Below, piece after piece: positions 49,112 through 61,136 of a DNA stretch of 64,000 nt (the first letter of the stretch is position 1; each line of letters begins with the position of its first letter). Made by a program: the position numbers and the translations under genes. Source of the stretch: Vitis vinifera (Eukaryota > Streptophyta > Magnoliopsida > Vitales > Vitaceae); the NCBI RefSeq assembly GCF_030704535.1, contig NC_081813.1:2442001-2506000 (forward strand). The letters are read 5' to 3'. A model generated the notes under the pieces. It was given only the letters and a program-made list of their open reading frames with translations. It made no database searches and was not told the DNA's origin.

Positions 49112-51062
49112 TTAAAGTGCCAATTCTGCCTGTAATGCAGCGAGCTCATCATCCTCAGCTGTGCTCTTCTGAGGAGCAGGACGTGCTGGCTGCCTAGCAG
49201 CTGGAATACTAACTGGAGCTGCAGGAGCTGTGGTAGTTGGCTGAAGAAGCTGTTCCTCTAATTCGGCCCCTTCCAGTTCCTCAAGCTCCGCTTCCAACTC
49301 ATCCTAAAATTGTGGATATTTTAATGAGTAATGAAGAAATACATCAAACGAAACATCAATAAAGAAGATCTAGTTATTACCTCATCAAAATCAGCTGCTG
49401 AACCAATAGGAGTTGACAGTGCTTCCTGAATCTGTTTCATGTTTTCAGTTTGCTCATTGATTTCATCCATCGTCTTGTCCAAGTCATCAATGTTTCTGTA
49501 AAATAAAATGTCCTTTTTGAGTTATCACTGCTCATGATATTGCTCTCTGTTATTTGTTTAGCTGGTCTTGTTTTATGGGTTGATGAAGGGCACAGTGCAC
49601 CTTCCATTTAGCAGACACTGTAGTCATTGTAAGGTTAACGAAAAACTGGAGGCTATGAGAATCTTTTTCCAAAGCTACCCAGAGAAGAAAATTCTTTCAC
49701 ATGTGAATTGAGAGAAAAAGAAAACGGAATCAAGTTCATCAGAAACTGTATGGTAGATGTTACACTTCCAAGAGTAAATCAACAATCCAACAAATCGCCC
49801 AAAACAATAATCAACACAGTAAAGGCATATCCACAACAATTAAATTCATGAGAACTTTCTTTTGAAAACAATTTCAAAAAGTTCGGGGAATCATAGAATG
49901 CTGTAACAGTGGAGGGCAGGTAGAGTAAAAGAAGAAAGCTACACCTCATCGGAGATTAAATAGAGTGTGCTCTCACTTACGTTGTTTTGTGCATGGTCTT
50001 CATTGCAGCTGCTCCAGTTCTCAATGCATCAACAGTCTCAGTTGTGGCTTTCGCTCCTTCTAGCAGGATCATCTGAAATGCCAAATAAAACCAAATTTAG
50101 CCAACAGTCCCAAAGCATTGTTTGGAAACACAGAAAACATAAAGATTACAACTGCATCAGGCCCATGAAGCAAAAATTAAAATAAAACCATTGCAACTGA
50201 ACCTGATCATGAATGCGCAATTGGAAATTTCCAAGCTGCTCAATTTGCTGTTCATACAGCCTCTTCCTCTTCAAACATTGTATAGCAGCTACATAACAAA
50301 ATCAAAATGAAAAATATCATCAACAAACGTTCAATCAATATAAGAACCTTTTTAATGGATTCCTGAAGGCCCCAGGAGATACAAATGAAAATTCCTACAC
50401 TCCAGAAGCATACCCCTTTTGTTCTTTGCTTTAGTATATTCCTTAGCCTTTTCAACCTCAGCGGAGGCTTTCTTTATGAGAACTCTCTCTTTTTTCTCAA
50501 GCATTTCAAGTGTCTGAACAATAAATCAATAAATCAATAAATTTTATCAGAGAAAACTTTGCCCTTCAATAGAAGCATAAAAGAAAACAGAAGCAACACT
50601 TCCCTGTTTGGTTACATATCATGATGTAGGAAAAGAAAATACAATAACTAGAATCTTTAGTGTTTCCCTAATTTGCTACCCATTACATAAACTCCACTAA
50701 GCCCAAAACAATTAGCGGGCTTAATTGACGTGAATTTCACACTATTCTAAAACAAAACCAAGCTAAACACACAATTCAAATTCTAATTTTCTTTCCTTTT
50801 CCTTCAATTTTTCCGGAAACCAAACAGAGGGTAAATCCAAAGAGGTCCAAACAAAAAAAAAAAAAAAATCTAAACGAACGCCAACAGTCATCCATAAACA
50901 GTCGGATGAAAAGGTAAGAACAAAATTTAAATTCAAGATATGAAAAAGAAAAAAAAAAAGAACTGAATCTAATCGAAATCGAACCTCGTTTAGCTTGTCC
51001 AGAGTTGCGACTGCATTTGTTTGACTTTGCTCTTTACCTTTCCTGAACACTCGGCTGAACAT
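49112..51062 (-). CDS. ESCRT-III subunit VPS32/SNF7 (CHMP4 family), 6 exons
   Basis: Exons on the minus strand are 50985-51062, 50414-50513, 50203-50288, 49981-50072, 49381-49495 and 49112-49303. Phases agree and give 220 residues, the usual SNF7 length. The N-terminus MFSRVFRKGKEQ is basic and membrane-binding, and alpha-helical coiled coil follows (TLEMLEKKERVLIKKASAEV, then QCLKRKRLYEQQIEQLGNFQ). The acidic linker NIDDLDKTMDEINEQTENMK and the C-terminal ELAALQAELAL, a MIT-interacting motif for VPS4, complete the family pattern. The protein polymerises on endosomal membranes to form intralumenal vesicles. The ATG at 51062 is chosen because it gives the family start; an upstream in-frame ATG at 51083 would add seven residues. 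No lesion is seen. The exact paralogue (VPS32.1 or VPS32.2) cannot be told. Confidence 0.93.
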
Positions 51063-52139
51063 TTTTGACCGATCACCGACCACCCCTCAGAAATTCCTTA
51101 CAACTACAAAGGCTCTGTTTCAATAAAGCAACAAACGTAATTGTTTGGATGACAGATTCGGCAATTTTCCCGGGAAAAAACAAGCGAAAGGAAGGACGTG
51201 AAAAATGGATTAAACTGGGTTTTAGGCATTTCTATTTTTCCTTCGCTTTCCCTCAAAATTACCCGGAAACCAAACAGCAAGAGATGAAACTGAAATTGCA
51301 ATTGAAGCTCAACTGATTGTTACTTACAGACCTGCAGCGTGGCAACGAGAGGAATTGGAATTGAAATTTTGGAAAACGGAAGGAGCTGATATGAAAGAGG
51401 AAAGTTTGAGTTGTCTCCTATGCTCGGTTGATCTCGCCACGTCTGAACGTGCTGACGTGGCCAGATCAAAATTCACCTACTACAAATATTAAAATAAATA
51501 ACGAAAGTATTTGTACACGTGTATACCAAAAATTCTATTGCTAGGTATACGTCATACCGAGTGTAAAAATCATAAAAATAATCAAATTTATGAGTTACCA
51601 TTGTTTAACTCACTCAAAACTTTAAATTTACATAAATTATAAATTAAATTATTTTTAAAATGATCATAAATTATAAATTAGTTTATTTTTCAAATGATTT
51701 ACAAAAAATAAAATAAAAATTATTGTAAATTATTAATAGCATTATTATTCTTTTAAAAAGAAAAATCTTACTACTAAGTATGTGGTTTATGTATGGATAG
51801 ATGAGAAAGTGAGAAGTCACCTTGTACCAATTCTATCATGTTTATTTATATCTATTTTCAATTCTATTCTCTTAATCTTTTTTATTTTATTTTATTTTAT
51901 TATTTTTAAAATTTTAAATTGTATTAAAAATAAATATAATATATAAATTAATAAGCATTATAAATATTTATAAAATATATATTTTTAAAATTAATATTTT
52001 ATATATATTTAAAAAGTTAAAAAAACAATTAAAATAATTTTTTATTTTATATTGTATACAATTGAGGGAGGGTAGAATAGGATAATATTGACTTGTCCTA
52101 TTAGCAGAGGACATTCCTGATTGTTCATTGATCACCATA
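51063..52139. other. Promoter side of VPS32 and AT-rich spacer
   Basis: 51063-51420 is likely the 5' leader of the VPS32 gene with a possible leader intron (about 51085-51335). The rest is very AT-rich spacer with no gene. Confidence 0.45.
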
Positions 52140-52156
52140 GTGGCAATCAAGGATGA

Positions 52157-52262
52157 AAATATCGGTAATCACGGATATATCGGTAATTCGATTTTACGGA
52201 TATATCGGATATATCGGAGATATTTTTGGATATATCGGAGATATATCGGTGGATATTATTGG
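52157..52262. repeat. Left subterminal ATATCGG array of the hAT element
   Basis: About eight occurrences of TATCGG or its variants (ATATCGGT, GATATATCGG, GGAGATATATCGG) are packed into about 100 bp next to the terminal repeat. Arrays of short motifs next to hAT ends are known binding sites for the transposase. Confidence 0.75.
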
Positions 52263-52524
52263 TAGGCTTAAAATTGTTAAAAACTCATGGAAATGTAAGA
52301 AAAACCTCATAATAATATAATTAGAAGTATAATAGACATTTTAAAATTGTTTTATTGAAAAATTTGATATATATATATGATATAATTTGCGATATTAGAT
52401 GTAATTATATCATGTCGATCTATAAGAAATGTTAATTTCGTAATTGTTCTCATTATAAAGTCACATCAAATACTTCATTTCATTAAATAACAATAATTTG
52501 TACACATTACATTGCAATGTCCCT

Positions 52525-55500
52525 TTAGTACCAAAATGAGTTTTGATGTGGTTCAATGGGATTGATAGATGAAGGAACCCCGGCTTGCTGTTGGAGACAA
52601 TATTGGTACCAAGTCAATGAGCCTCGATAATATTGGTTATAAATTCTAACATGCCATGCATATATCTCTTGAGTCCTGCCTACTGCTTCTACATGGATAG
52701 GATACTCAAAGTTCACCCATGTGTTAACGCCAAATCCTTCTTCCATCTGATATGGAATTTGGTATGACATTTGTCTGGAAGGGGAATAATGTGACATACC
52801 ATACTCTTCATCTGTTGAACTTGAAGGTTGACCATAACTCATCACATGAGGAGGGTAGACGTTAGCCTCATTCGAGGAGTCACTAAATTGAGTCCCTATA
52901 CTCATAGATTCAAAACTCCCTGAAAGTAACTCCTCGTTATATGGTTCCATCATTCGTTCTCTTCCTCTATAAGGCCTCCCAATAGCTCCTATGCCTGGAC
53001 CAGCTCTTCTAGAGCCATGGTCTTCATCCTGTGTGCAGTGTGTGAAATCATTTTCACAAGTAAATTGGTTGATTGGATATTGACTATGTCGACGTTCATC
53101 AATATCTCCTCTCCCATTATCACCTCCATCATCAGTTCCACCTCTTGAACCATCGTAACCAGAAGCAGAAGTACCTGCAGCACTAGGTCTACTACTATGG
53201 CCAGCACTTGTGGAGTCAATCTCTTGCTGGGAATATGTCGCATGAAGAGAATCATCAGTATCTTTACTAAAACTTTCAGAGTGAACTTCTTCGGACAACA
53301 CACGTTCAACATTAACTCCAAATTCTCGAGCATGAGCGGCAATTCGTGGATCAGGATTTCCAACTTCGTCATCCAAGTGTATAGGCCTAACCCACTGGAA
53401 CAACTGATTATCTTCTTCTTCACCCACCTCGGCTGAAATGTCAAGGAGATCAAGGTAATCTTTTTCAGCAACTCGATCATTTTCTGCCTCCATATCGCGT
53501 AACTTTAGCCTCATATTATAGTAACAAAACACTAATTGCTCCAATCGAGAGTAAGCCAAACGATTTCGTTGCTTTGTGTGGATGAGAGCAAACGTGCTCC
53601 AATTTCTCTCACATGCAGAAGATGACGCGGTTTGTGAGAGAACTTTGATGGCTAACTTTCTCAATGTAGGTGTTTGATTCCCATACATAAACCACCATTC
53701 AGCTGCAACGAATTTGATAATCATATAAATACTTATGTGGTGAACTTACAATAATAATAATCAATTTTTTCCTATAAAGACTCACCAGGCACCATGGTTG
53801 ACCTTGATGCAATTGCCGCTCGATCACCGAATCCTCTTTTTGCATCTCGAAAAAGTACAAGCTATGTATTCAACATTTAATTTGTTAGTAAACGTTCAAA
53901 TAAATTGATGAATGAAATTATTGTTTTATTGACAAAAATAACAATTTTTTATTCACCTCATTTCCAAATTGACCAAGCGATTCAGTAGTTGGATCTAATT
54001 TTGCAAAAACATCATGGACAGCTTGAAGTAGTTCCGGATCACTACCAACTCCACGCCTATATTGAAATCTTGGATTCAAGAAGTATGCTAGAATAAAATT
54101 TAGTAGAGTTAGTATTTTTTTTTTAAAGAAACTTAAATACAAAGTAAAAACTTATAAAGATATATAGTATTTAAGTACCTGCTGCATGAAGTGGATGTTT
54201 TAGTGTTTTCTGTCAACGATCTTGTATTATTTTGAACATCCAATCTCCAGCTCCTTGACGAATAAGGTTCTCTTTCATCACTTGCATAAGCTCGTACACA
54301 AATGGCATTGTGGGAACAATTTCAGAATCCACAAGTCGAAGCACCACGTATAATGGCTCATATAATGAAACTATATTTGTCAATCTGTCCCAATACGTAT
54401 GGTCAAACAATAATTGCTCCAATTCTCGTCCAAGTTTTGTTCGACTGAGTTTGTGTTGTGCCCATTCATCACTCATAAACAATTTTTTCAAATCAGCCCT
54501 TTTTTTTAGAAGACTGTCAAGAGCAATATAATTGGTAGCAAACCTTGTAGCTCCTGGTCGAACAATGTCTCCACCACAATACTTTCTCATTTGTGCTAGT
54601 AACCAACCATGATTGTAAATGAAGTTAGTTATCTTGCGAGCATTGTTTATCACCTCGATAACATTGGGTCTTTTACCGATGTCTTCAAAGATTAAGTCGA
54701 TGCAGTGTGCCGCACACGGAGTCCAATATAAGTTATACTTCTTCATCAATTGTTTCCCTGCTTTCATGAATGCCGACCCATTATCTGTGACAATTTGGAC
54801 CACATTTTCCTTACCGACTTCTTTGATAATAGTCTTCAAAAACTCATATATATACTTGTAGTCTTTGATATAGTTCGATGCATCGACTGACTTAAGGAAC
54901 ACCGTGGTCCCTTTAGAATAAACCATGAAATTAATAATACTTAATTTCGTGGGCCCTGTCCATCCATCTGACATTATTGTGCACCCATATGTCTTCCATT
55001 TTTCCCTTTGTTGGTTCACATAAGCTTCCATTTCTTTGTACTCCATTTCCAAGTATTTGTTCTTTATTTCATATGGAGATGGAGGTTCGATTCCCATTCC
55101 TACACTTCATATGTAAAACATGTCACAAAATACTATACTTACTAAAAGTATAACACAATATAACATTTGATAAATTAGTAATTACCTGCTTGTTGTGCAC
55201 CAATAATCATATTCTTGAAGTGATGAGACTTTGCTTTTCCGGGTGCGACACTCTCATAAATGAAGAATTTGCTGATTAAGCGTCCCATCGTTTCTTTAAT
55301 TGCACCACCCTTGAATATATCTTTGATATTTTTTTGTTTTGCTGCAGAAGACTTGTAAAGCGAAGGGGCAATAGGGGGTGAATGATGCGAATGTCGCATA
55401 CTCTGTGATTTTCGCATCGTCGACGGTATACCAGTAGAAGACTCTCCCGATTTGCGTTTGCTTCCTACAATATTCTCATGTTGTTCACGTTCCCAATTAG

Positions 55501-55949
55501 ATGCTTTCGAGGCACGAACTGCAGATCGATATGCATCTCGCTCATCTGGGTGCATATCTGTCGGATACATATACACATCTTCTTCCTCAGCATCTTCATC
55601 ATCATCATCTTCGTTTACCAAATGTGTATGATGCGTCCCCATTGTGCCACGTAATTGACTACGAATTTCTTCAATATCAGCATTTTTTTTTTGCTTTTGC
55701 TTTTTGTTTGTCATGCACCAACAATCGTATCTCTTCTTTCACTTCGGGCGGCACTCTTGGACACTTTTTGGTGTTGTTATGCGGGTCCTTATGCATTAAA
55801 TGAGACTTGAATCGTGTGATGCCTCCACTTTTCATTACCAACCCACAAAAATTACAAATTGTTGCATTTCGATTACCCTCAATTGGTGAACAATACTTCC
55901 AAGCCGGATCTCGCCCTGGCATGGCAGAACCACCTTCACTAGCCATGCT
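52525..55949 (-). pseudogene. hAT transposase gene (BED, DUF659, hAT dimerisation), two lesions
   Basis: The gene starts with MASEGGSAMPGRDPAWKYCS at 55949. The BED finger is CNFCGLVMKSGGITRFKSHL with a following MH. A splice donor lies at 55195, followed by exons 55099 to about 54184, 54087-53957, about 53863-53785 and 53702-52525. DUF659 shows TIMSDGWTG and IVTDNGSAFMKAG, the first two catalytic aspartates, and the dimerisation part has SSSACERNWSTFALIHTKQR, with the glutamate. Two lesions are seen. A run of ten A near 55683-55692 breaks the frame between AKAKKK and NADIEEIR, where nine would keep it. A TGA at about 54211 stands where relatives have W after IIQDR. The long acidic, Ser/Gly-rich C-terminal tail is open to 52525. 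An autonomous transposase is therefore not encoded as it stands. Confidence 0.85.
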
Positions 55950-55974
55950 AAATCTATTGCAAGAAAAATACACT

Positions 55975-56640
55975 TAAATTTAAATCTATGTTAATTTAAC
56001 TAATTAAATAAATTACCTAAGTTAATTTTCAAAATCTAAATGTAATTTTATGACAAATTTACTAAATATTGAAATTAATCATAATTGAATATGAAAAAAA
56101 ATCGCGATAATATAAAAAATTGAGCATATTTAATATTCCATATATAGTAGTTCATGTTAATTTAGCTAATTAAATAAATTACCTAAGTTAATTTTTAAAA
56201 TCTAAATGTAATTTTATGACAAATTTACTAAATTTTGAAATTAATTATAATTGAATATGAAAAAAAAATCGCGATAATATAAAAAATTGAGCATATTTAA
56301 TATTCCATATATAGTAGTTCATGTTAATTTAGCTAATTAAATAAATTACCTAAGTTAATTTTTAAAATCTAAATGTAATTTTATGACAAATTTACTAAAT
56401 TTTGAAATTAATTATAATTGAATATGAAAAAAAAATCGCGATAATATAAAAAATTGAGCATATTTAATATTCCATATATAGTAGTTCATGTTAATTTAGC
56501 TAATTAAATAAATTACCTAAGTTAATTTTTAAAATCTAAATGTAATTTTATGACAAATTTACTAAATTTTGAAATTAATTATAATTGAATATGAAAAAAA
56601 AATCGCGATAATATAAAAAATTGATCATATTTAATATTCC
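55975..56640. repeat. Four tandem copies of a ~167-bp AT-rich unit
   Basis: The marker AATTACCTAA recurs at 56011, 56177, 56344 and 56511, giving periods of 166, 167 and 167 bp. Each unit contains AAATCGCGATAATATAAAAAA. The units are nearly identical and lie just upstream of the transposase start codon within the hAT element. Confidence 0.9.
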
Positions 56641-57189
56641 ATAATTAACCATGTTAATTAAATTAATTACATAATTTACTATGTTAATTAAATTAATTAA
56701 ACAATTTAGCTAAGTTAATTAGTTTAATGTAATTCTAAATACGAATTTAAATCACAAATAATCATCTAAAATAAATATATCATAACCTAAATTAATTCAA
56801 TAAAAATACACAAAATAATTACAATTAAATGTAAACATACTAATTAATTAAAAATACATGAATTAATTATTGCAAACAAAATTAATTATAATTTCAAACA
56901 AACATACCTTAAAATGATTGAATAATTGAGCAATCTTGGAAAAAATTGGAGTAGTAAGAGAGGAAATGAAGAATCAAAGTAAAGATGGATGAAATTGATG
57001 CAAAATTGGCTATTTATAGATGAAATTTGGGCCAAAATAGCCGTTGGAACCTTAAGTTACCGTTTAAAATTAATTTTGGCCGTTGGATCACAATTTGGAA
57101 GCAATCTGGCCGTTGGATCTCTTTGTTAACGTTGGGATTCAAATCTGGGCGTTGGATCAACACGGGCGTGATCTGGGCCGTCAGATCAC

Positions 57190-57460
57190 GCTGGAGAGAG
57201 AGGGCCGATTTTCTCAAAAAATCGCCAAAAAATCGGCGATAAATCGCCGATAAATCGGCGATACACGGGATTAATTGGCGATTTTATCAAAAAATCGGCG
57301 ATTTTTCCTGTGTCGCCGATATATCGGCGATTTATCGCCGATTTTTTGGCGATTTTTTGAGAAATATCGGCCGGCCGACTTATCTCCTCCATTTGTCGTG
57401 TCGCCACCCGCTGACACGCGATATATCGGCGATATTTCGCCGATTTTTGCCGATTTTTTC
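57190..57460. repeat. Right subterminal palindromic ATCGGCGAT array of the hAT element
   Basis: More than fifteen half-sites of the type AATCGGCGAT or ATCGCCGAT alternate in both orientations, making nested palindromes such as TCGGCGATTTATCGCCGA. The motif core TCGG is shared with the left array, but the right array is denser, GC-richer and palindromic. Several short open frames on both strands here are by-products of the repeats. Confidence 0.8.
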
Positions 57461-57563
57461 CTCCTTGGTGGCAATCAATAATGACAAAGGATGGTAAGCC
57501 CAAGTGCTATTTTATAGATTAGAGTTAATTGACCAATGATGTGTAGACTCTATAATTCAGTTA

Positions 57564-58277
57564 TAGGAATGGCAATGGGACAGGTTTTTTTGGGTACCCG
57601 CCCCACCCCTAATAGGACAGGATTTAAATTTAATAACTGGGTTTGGGATAAATATAAGTGATATTTGTTTTTTTGGCTTTTTGCTAAAAGTAATTTAGTT
57701 TTAGAATTTAGGTTGTTTGTTTTTCTACTTTTTTATGACTTATTATAAACTTTTTACTAAATAGAAAAAGCCAAAATATGTAGCTTTTTTTAAATAGAAA
57801 AAATAACATATTAGTTTTTTTTTTACTTTTTAATACTTAATAGAAATAAAATACTACAAAAACAAACAACCTAATATTTAACACTATTAAGTATTAAGGT
57901 TCTATTTAGAATTAAGTAAAAAAACAAATACCACCTAAGATTTTTTTTAAACTCGGGGCGGGTTCGGGTATTGCCCCATCCTGCCCCGCCCCGCCCGGCC
58001 GGTTTACATATAAAATTAATTTTAAAATTTAAAATTAATTTAATTCAAAATTTTATTTTACTATTTTTAATATATAGATAATAATAAATTTTTTTAATAA
58101 AATAAGTTATAAAAAATATAATAATTTTATTATTTATAAAATATATATATTTTAATGTAATTAAAAAATTTAAAAGTAATTTTTAAAAAAAATTAAAAAA
58201 AAAAAAAAAAAAAACTAAACGGGGCGGGGCGGGTATGGAAAGGTGACCCGTCCCGAACCCGCCCCTTACCATTCCTA
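57564..58277. mobile_element. Element with GC-rich inverted ends (GGGGCGGG type), host of a nested MITE
   Basis: The left end TAGGAATGGCAATGGGACAG and the right end, inverted, TAGGAATGGTAAGGGGCGGG match at the tips. Both arms carry CCCGCCCC or GGGGCGGG runs on an otherwise AT-rich background, as in a common plant repeat family with GGCGGGTTCGGG arms. No target duplication was recognised. The MITE at 57658-57935 is inserted within it. Confidence 0.55.
57658..57935 (+). mobile_element. Tourist-like MITE, copy A, nested
   Basis: Starts GTGATATTTGTTTTTTTGG and ends, inverted, GGTGGTATTTGTTTTTTTAC, flanked by TAA on both sides (57655-57657 and 57936-57938). Three-base TAA duplications fit PIF/Harbinger (Tourist) elements. 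It is non-coding and 278 bp long. Confidence 0.6.
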
Positions 58278-58654
58278 GGTAGTTAAGCGTCCGTTGCCTC
58301 ACCATAGCCAACCAAACATGGTTAGGTTGATGGAGACTTTATGAGGGCATTTGAGCCCTGAGAGAGGGCAATCTTGTTCACCTCCCTACTAGCTCTAATC
58401 CATCTCCCATGGTTAACCTTGAACTTCACACTTGGAGCAAAGGTTGAACCCTTGGCCTTGGACCAATCATTTCACATAAGTCTTATTGAGTGACCTTGAA
58501 CTAATTCAATATTTAAAAGAGCATAGTTAAGGAGCCTCCCGATTTAGGACAAAAAATACAGTAGGACCATAATTAATATTGCTCAGGTTGAGAAAGCTTC
58601 AATTGATTGAGAATCGATTGGGGCTGCTTAACCTTAATTGATTGAGTTGACTTA

Positions 58655-58917
58655 GGTGGTATTTATTTTTTTTACTTAACTCTAAATAGAACTTTAATAC
58701 TTAATAGTATTAAATATTAAGTTGTTTATTTTTGTAATATTTTATTTTTATTAAGTATTAAAAAATGAGGAAAAATCAAAATCTTGCTTTTTCTATTTAG
58801 AAAAAACCAAATATTTCGACTTTTTCTATTTAGTAAAAAGTTTATAATAAGTTATAAAAATGTAAAAAAAACAAATAACTTAAAGTCTGAAAGCAAAAAA
58901 CTAAAAAACAAACATCC
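58655..58917 (-). mobile_element. Tourist-like MITE, copy B, inverted relative to copy A
   Basis: Starts GGTGGTATTTATTTTTTTTA, the inverse of the right end of copy A, and runs through CTATTTAGTAAAAAGTTTAT in reverse order to an end reading AAACATCC. The two copies are clearly the same family about 0.7 kb apart in opposite orientation. The flanking TTA is clear only on the left. Confidence 0.6.
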
Positions 58918-61089
58918 TTTTAATATTTTCCTCTTGTAGTAGTATGTGGTTGAGAGGTAGTTGAGATCAGTCGAGCACTAATCCATTGATTGAGAATCAA
59001 TGGAGATTTTTGTGGCCTAATGATCACCTACAATTGTACTATTTTTCCGATGACCAGCTCATTAATCAACTAACTAGTTATCAAGTTAATTAAAACCATG
59101 TCTAATGACTAATTTCACCCAAAAACTCCAATTTAAACCTTTACCAAGTATATTTATGTTTACAAAAACCTTGAGCAAATCATTGTAGCAAACTATTAAA
59201 GAGCTTTAAATATTTTTCTTGAGTACACCGACCATCATTTTATTTTCTAATCATCATGGAGTGTACACACCTTAATTTTAGTTTCCATTGTACTTGAGCC
59301 AAAATTACAAACTTCGAATGTTATCTTGTGAGGTTTTTAAACTTGTAAAATTATGAGAGTTGTTTTCAAGTGTGAGATATTACTTAAAAGAAATCATAAG
59401 GGTCTATTGGAGCATTGAATCCAAGTGTCAAATTTTGAAGATTTTCAATTAAAAAAAACCTTGAAATTAGTGGAAAAACCTCAAGCTCAAATTGAAGTAA
59501 GACAGAATGGATATAGATAATTTTTAAACTATTATAAAAACTATGTTTATATGTCTCTATATCTTTCTCTTTTAACTTACAATTAATTTAATTCTTTACT
59601 AAAAAGTATAAAAAAAGATCAATTATCAATTTGCTGTCCTCGGATGTATACGATAAGATTATTTAGCTTGACTTCACATAGTTGAAGCATAAGAAATGAA
59701 ATTTATATTACCCCTTTGATCCACAAACTTTAATATAATGAATATTCTATATGATTACTCACTTTTGCTTGTAATTAATTCTAAAATAATATTGTATAAG
59801 TACTTTGAAATTCAACCATCATGTGGGTATTGAAGAACTGCTTTGTATGATTAGTTGTGTTAGGTTGAACCTATAAAATAATATTATGTAGATACTGAAA
59901 TTCAAAGATCAATGAATCCACTATAGTTAGTATAAATAATTTAACATTGAGCCACACAATAGAAATGATGTGGGAAAGGGAAATGGGGGAGTAGGCAGTG
60001 GTAGGGTATGAGAATTCTTTGGATTGGATGTGGATGGAGGTTGAAGAATATGACAAGAGTGTTATTTCACCTGCTCTTTCCTATTTGGCTTTATTTGACC
60101 AGAATTTGGATCCAAATAAAATTTCCCATTTATTTATTTATTTTTAAATTTATAATAATGTTTAGAGAAAAATAATATTTATAACCCTTATAAAATAACA
60201 AAATTGCCCATTTAGTTATAAAATTTTTGTTAATGTAAGAGGCTAATTAATTTAAGTTGATAATATTTTTAGTTCATCATTTTCCTATTTGTTTTTATAT
60301 TAAAATTGAATAAAAGATTAATCTTAAATAATTAAATAAAAATAGTAGAAATAAAAAATCTAAAATTAAAATTGTAAAAGCAAAATATTTGTGCCCTGAA
60401 GATAAAACAACTAAGATTAATAATTAGCAGTTTTTCTTCAAATCTCTTGATAGATCATGGATATTTTGCTTGTGCTTTTGGTTGTTTAAGCCTTTCTCTT
60501 CCTCTCTTTTTCTTATAGATGAACTAAGGATCTTTCTGTTGATTGTTCTAAAAAAAAATAGTTTTGATTTTTTAGAATAAAAAATGAAACAGCATGTTTG
60601 ATAACTAAAAAACAAAAAATAATTTTTATAAATTTTTTAATTATTTTTACTTATTTTTTAAAGACTAGAATGATTAAAAATAAAGTATTATAAATAAAAT
60701 TCATTTTAAAAAAATATTTTAAAACATAGAAAACAAACTAAAAATGTTTCAAGTTTTCAATTAAATTTTTGTTTTATAAAATATAATATAACAGTTTTTA
60801 AAATTTATTTTTAAAACAATTTTTGAAAATATTTTTCAAATTGAGTCTAATTACGCTATCTAATTTGTACTTTTTTTTTTTTGGTAATACCGAACTCATC
60901 TTTCCAAAAATAGCTAGGTTTTACATAAAATCATAAAGTGTTACAGTTTACCATTATTTTTGGGAGAATGGACTTTTAAAAAATATGTTTTAAAATTATG
61001 GTACATATGCAAAAAACCTCATCATTCCTATTGAACTTTCTTTCAATGTGAAATTTCTCAGCTAACATGTGAGAAAAAACTACACCAAA
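58918..61089. other. AT-rich intergenic region
   Basis: No gene is seen. The stretch 60550-60860 is a low-complexity A/T region with MITE-like wording (GCATGTTTGATAACTAAAAA). At 60453-60490 a short copy of the receptor kinase signal-peptide exon occurs, listed separately. Confidence 0.5.
60453..60490 (+). pseudogene. Stray copy of the receptor kinase signal-peptide exon start
   Basis: GATCATGGATATTTTGCTTG followed by TGCTTTTGGTTGTTTA closely matches the start of exon 1 of the + strand receptor kinase at 63091-63127. Here it reads MDILLVLLVV and then stops. Only about 38 bp match, so it is either a small duplication or a remnant of a longer one. Confidence 0.5.
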
Positions 61090-61136
61090 GTTATGTTTGG
61101 TTTTTGAAAATTACCAAGGAAAGAAAAAAATATTAA

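Larger units (their letters stand above)
52148..57467 (-). mobile_element. 5.3-kb hAT DNA transposon with matched ends and 8-bp target duplication
   Basis: The left end reads CAAGGATGAAAATATCGG and the right end, inverted, CAAGGAGGAAAAAATCGG: 16 of 18 bases agree. The 8-bp direct repeat GTGGCAAT lies directly outside at 52140-52147 and 57468-57475. Eight-base duplications are diagnostic of the hAT superfamily. The minus-strand gene inside encodes a BED zinc finger, a DUF659 region and the hAT C-terminal dimerisation domain. Both ends carry arrays of ATCGG-type motifs, probably transposase binding sites. A 167-bp unit is repeated four times upstream of the gene. The well-matched duplication and mostly open reading frame suggest a fairly recent insertion. 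Confidence 0.92.

Noticed and set aside
57014-57503. Several open frames on both strands
   Set aside because: They are by-products of the palindromic ATCGGCGAT array at the hAT end, with low-complexity, arginine-rich translations.
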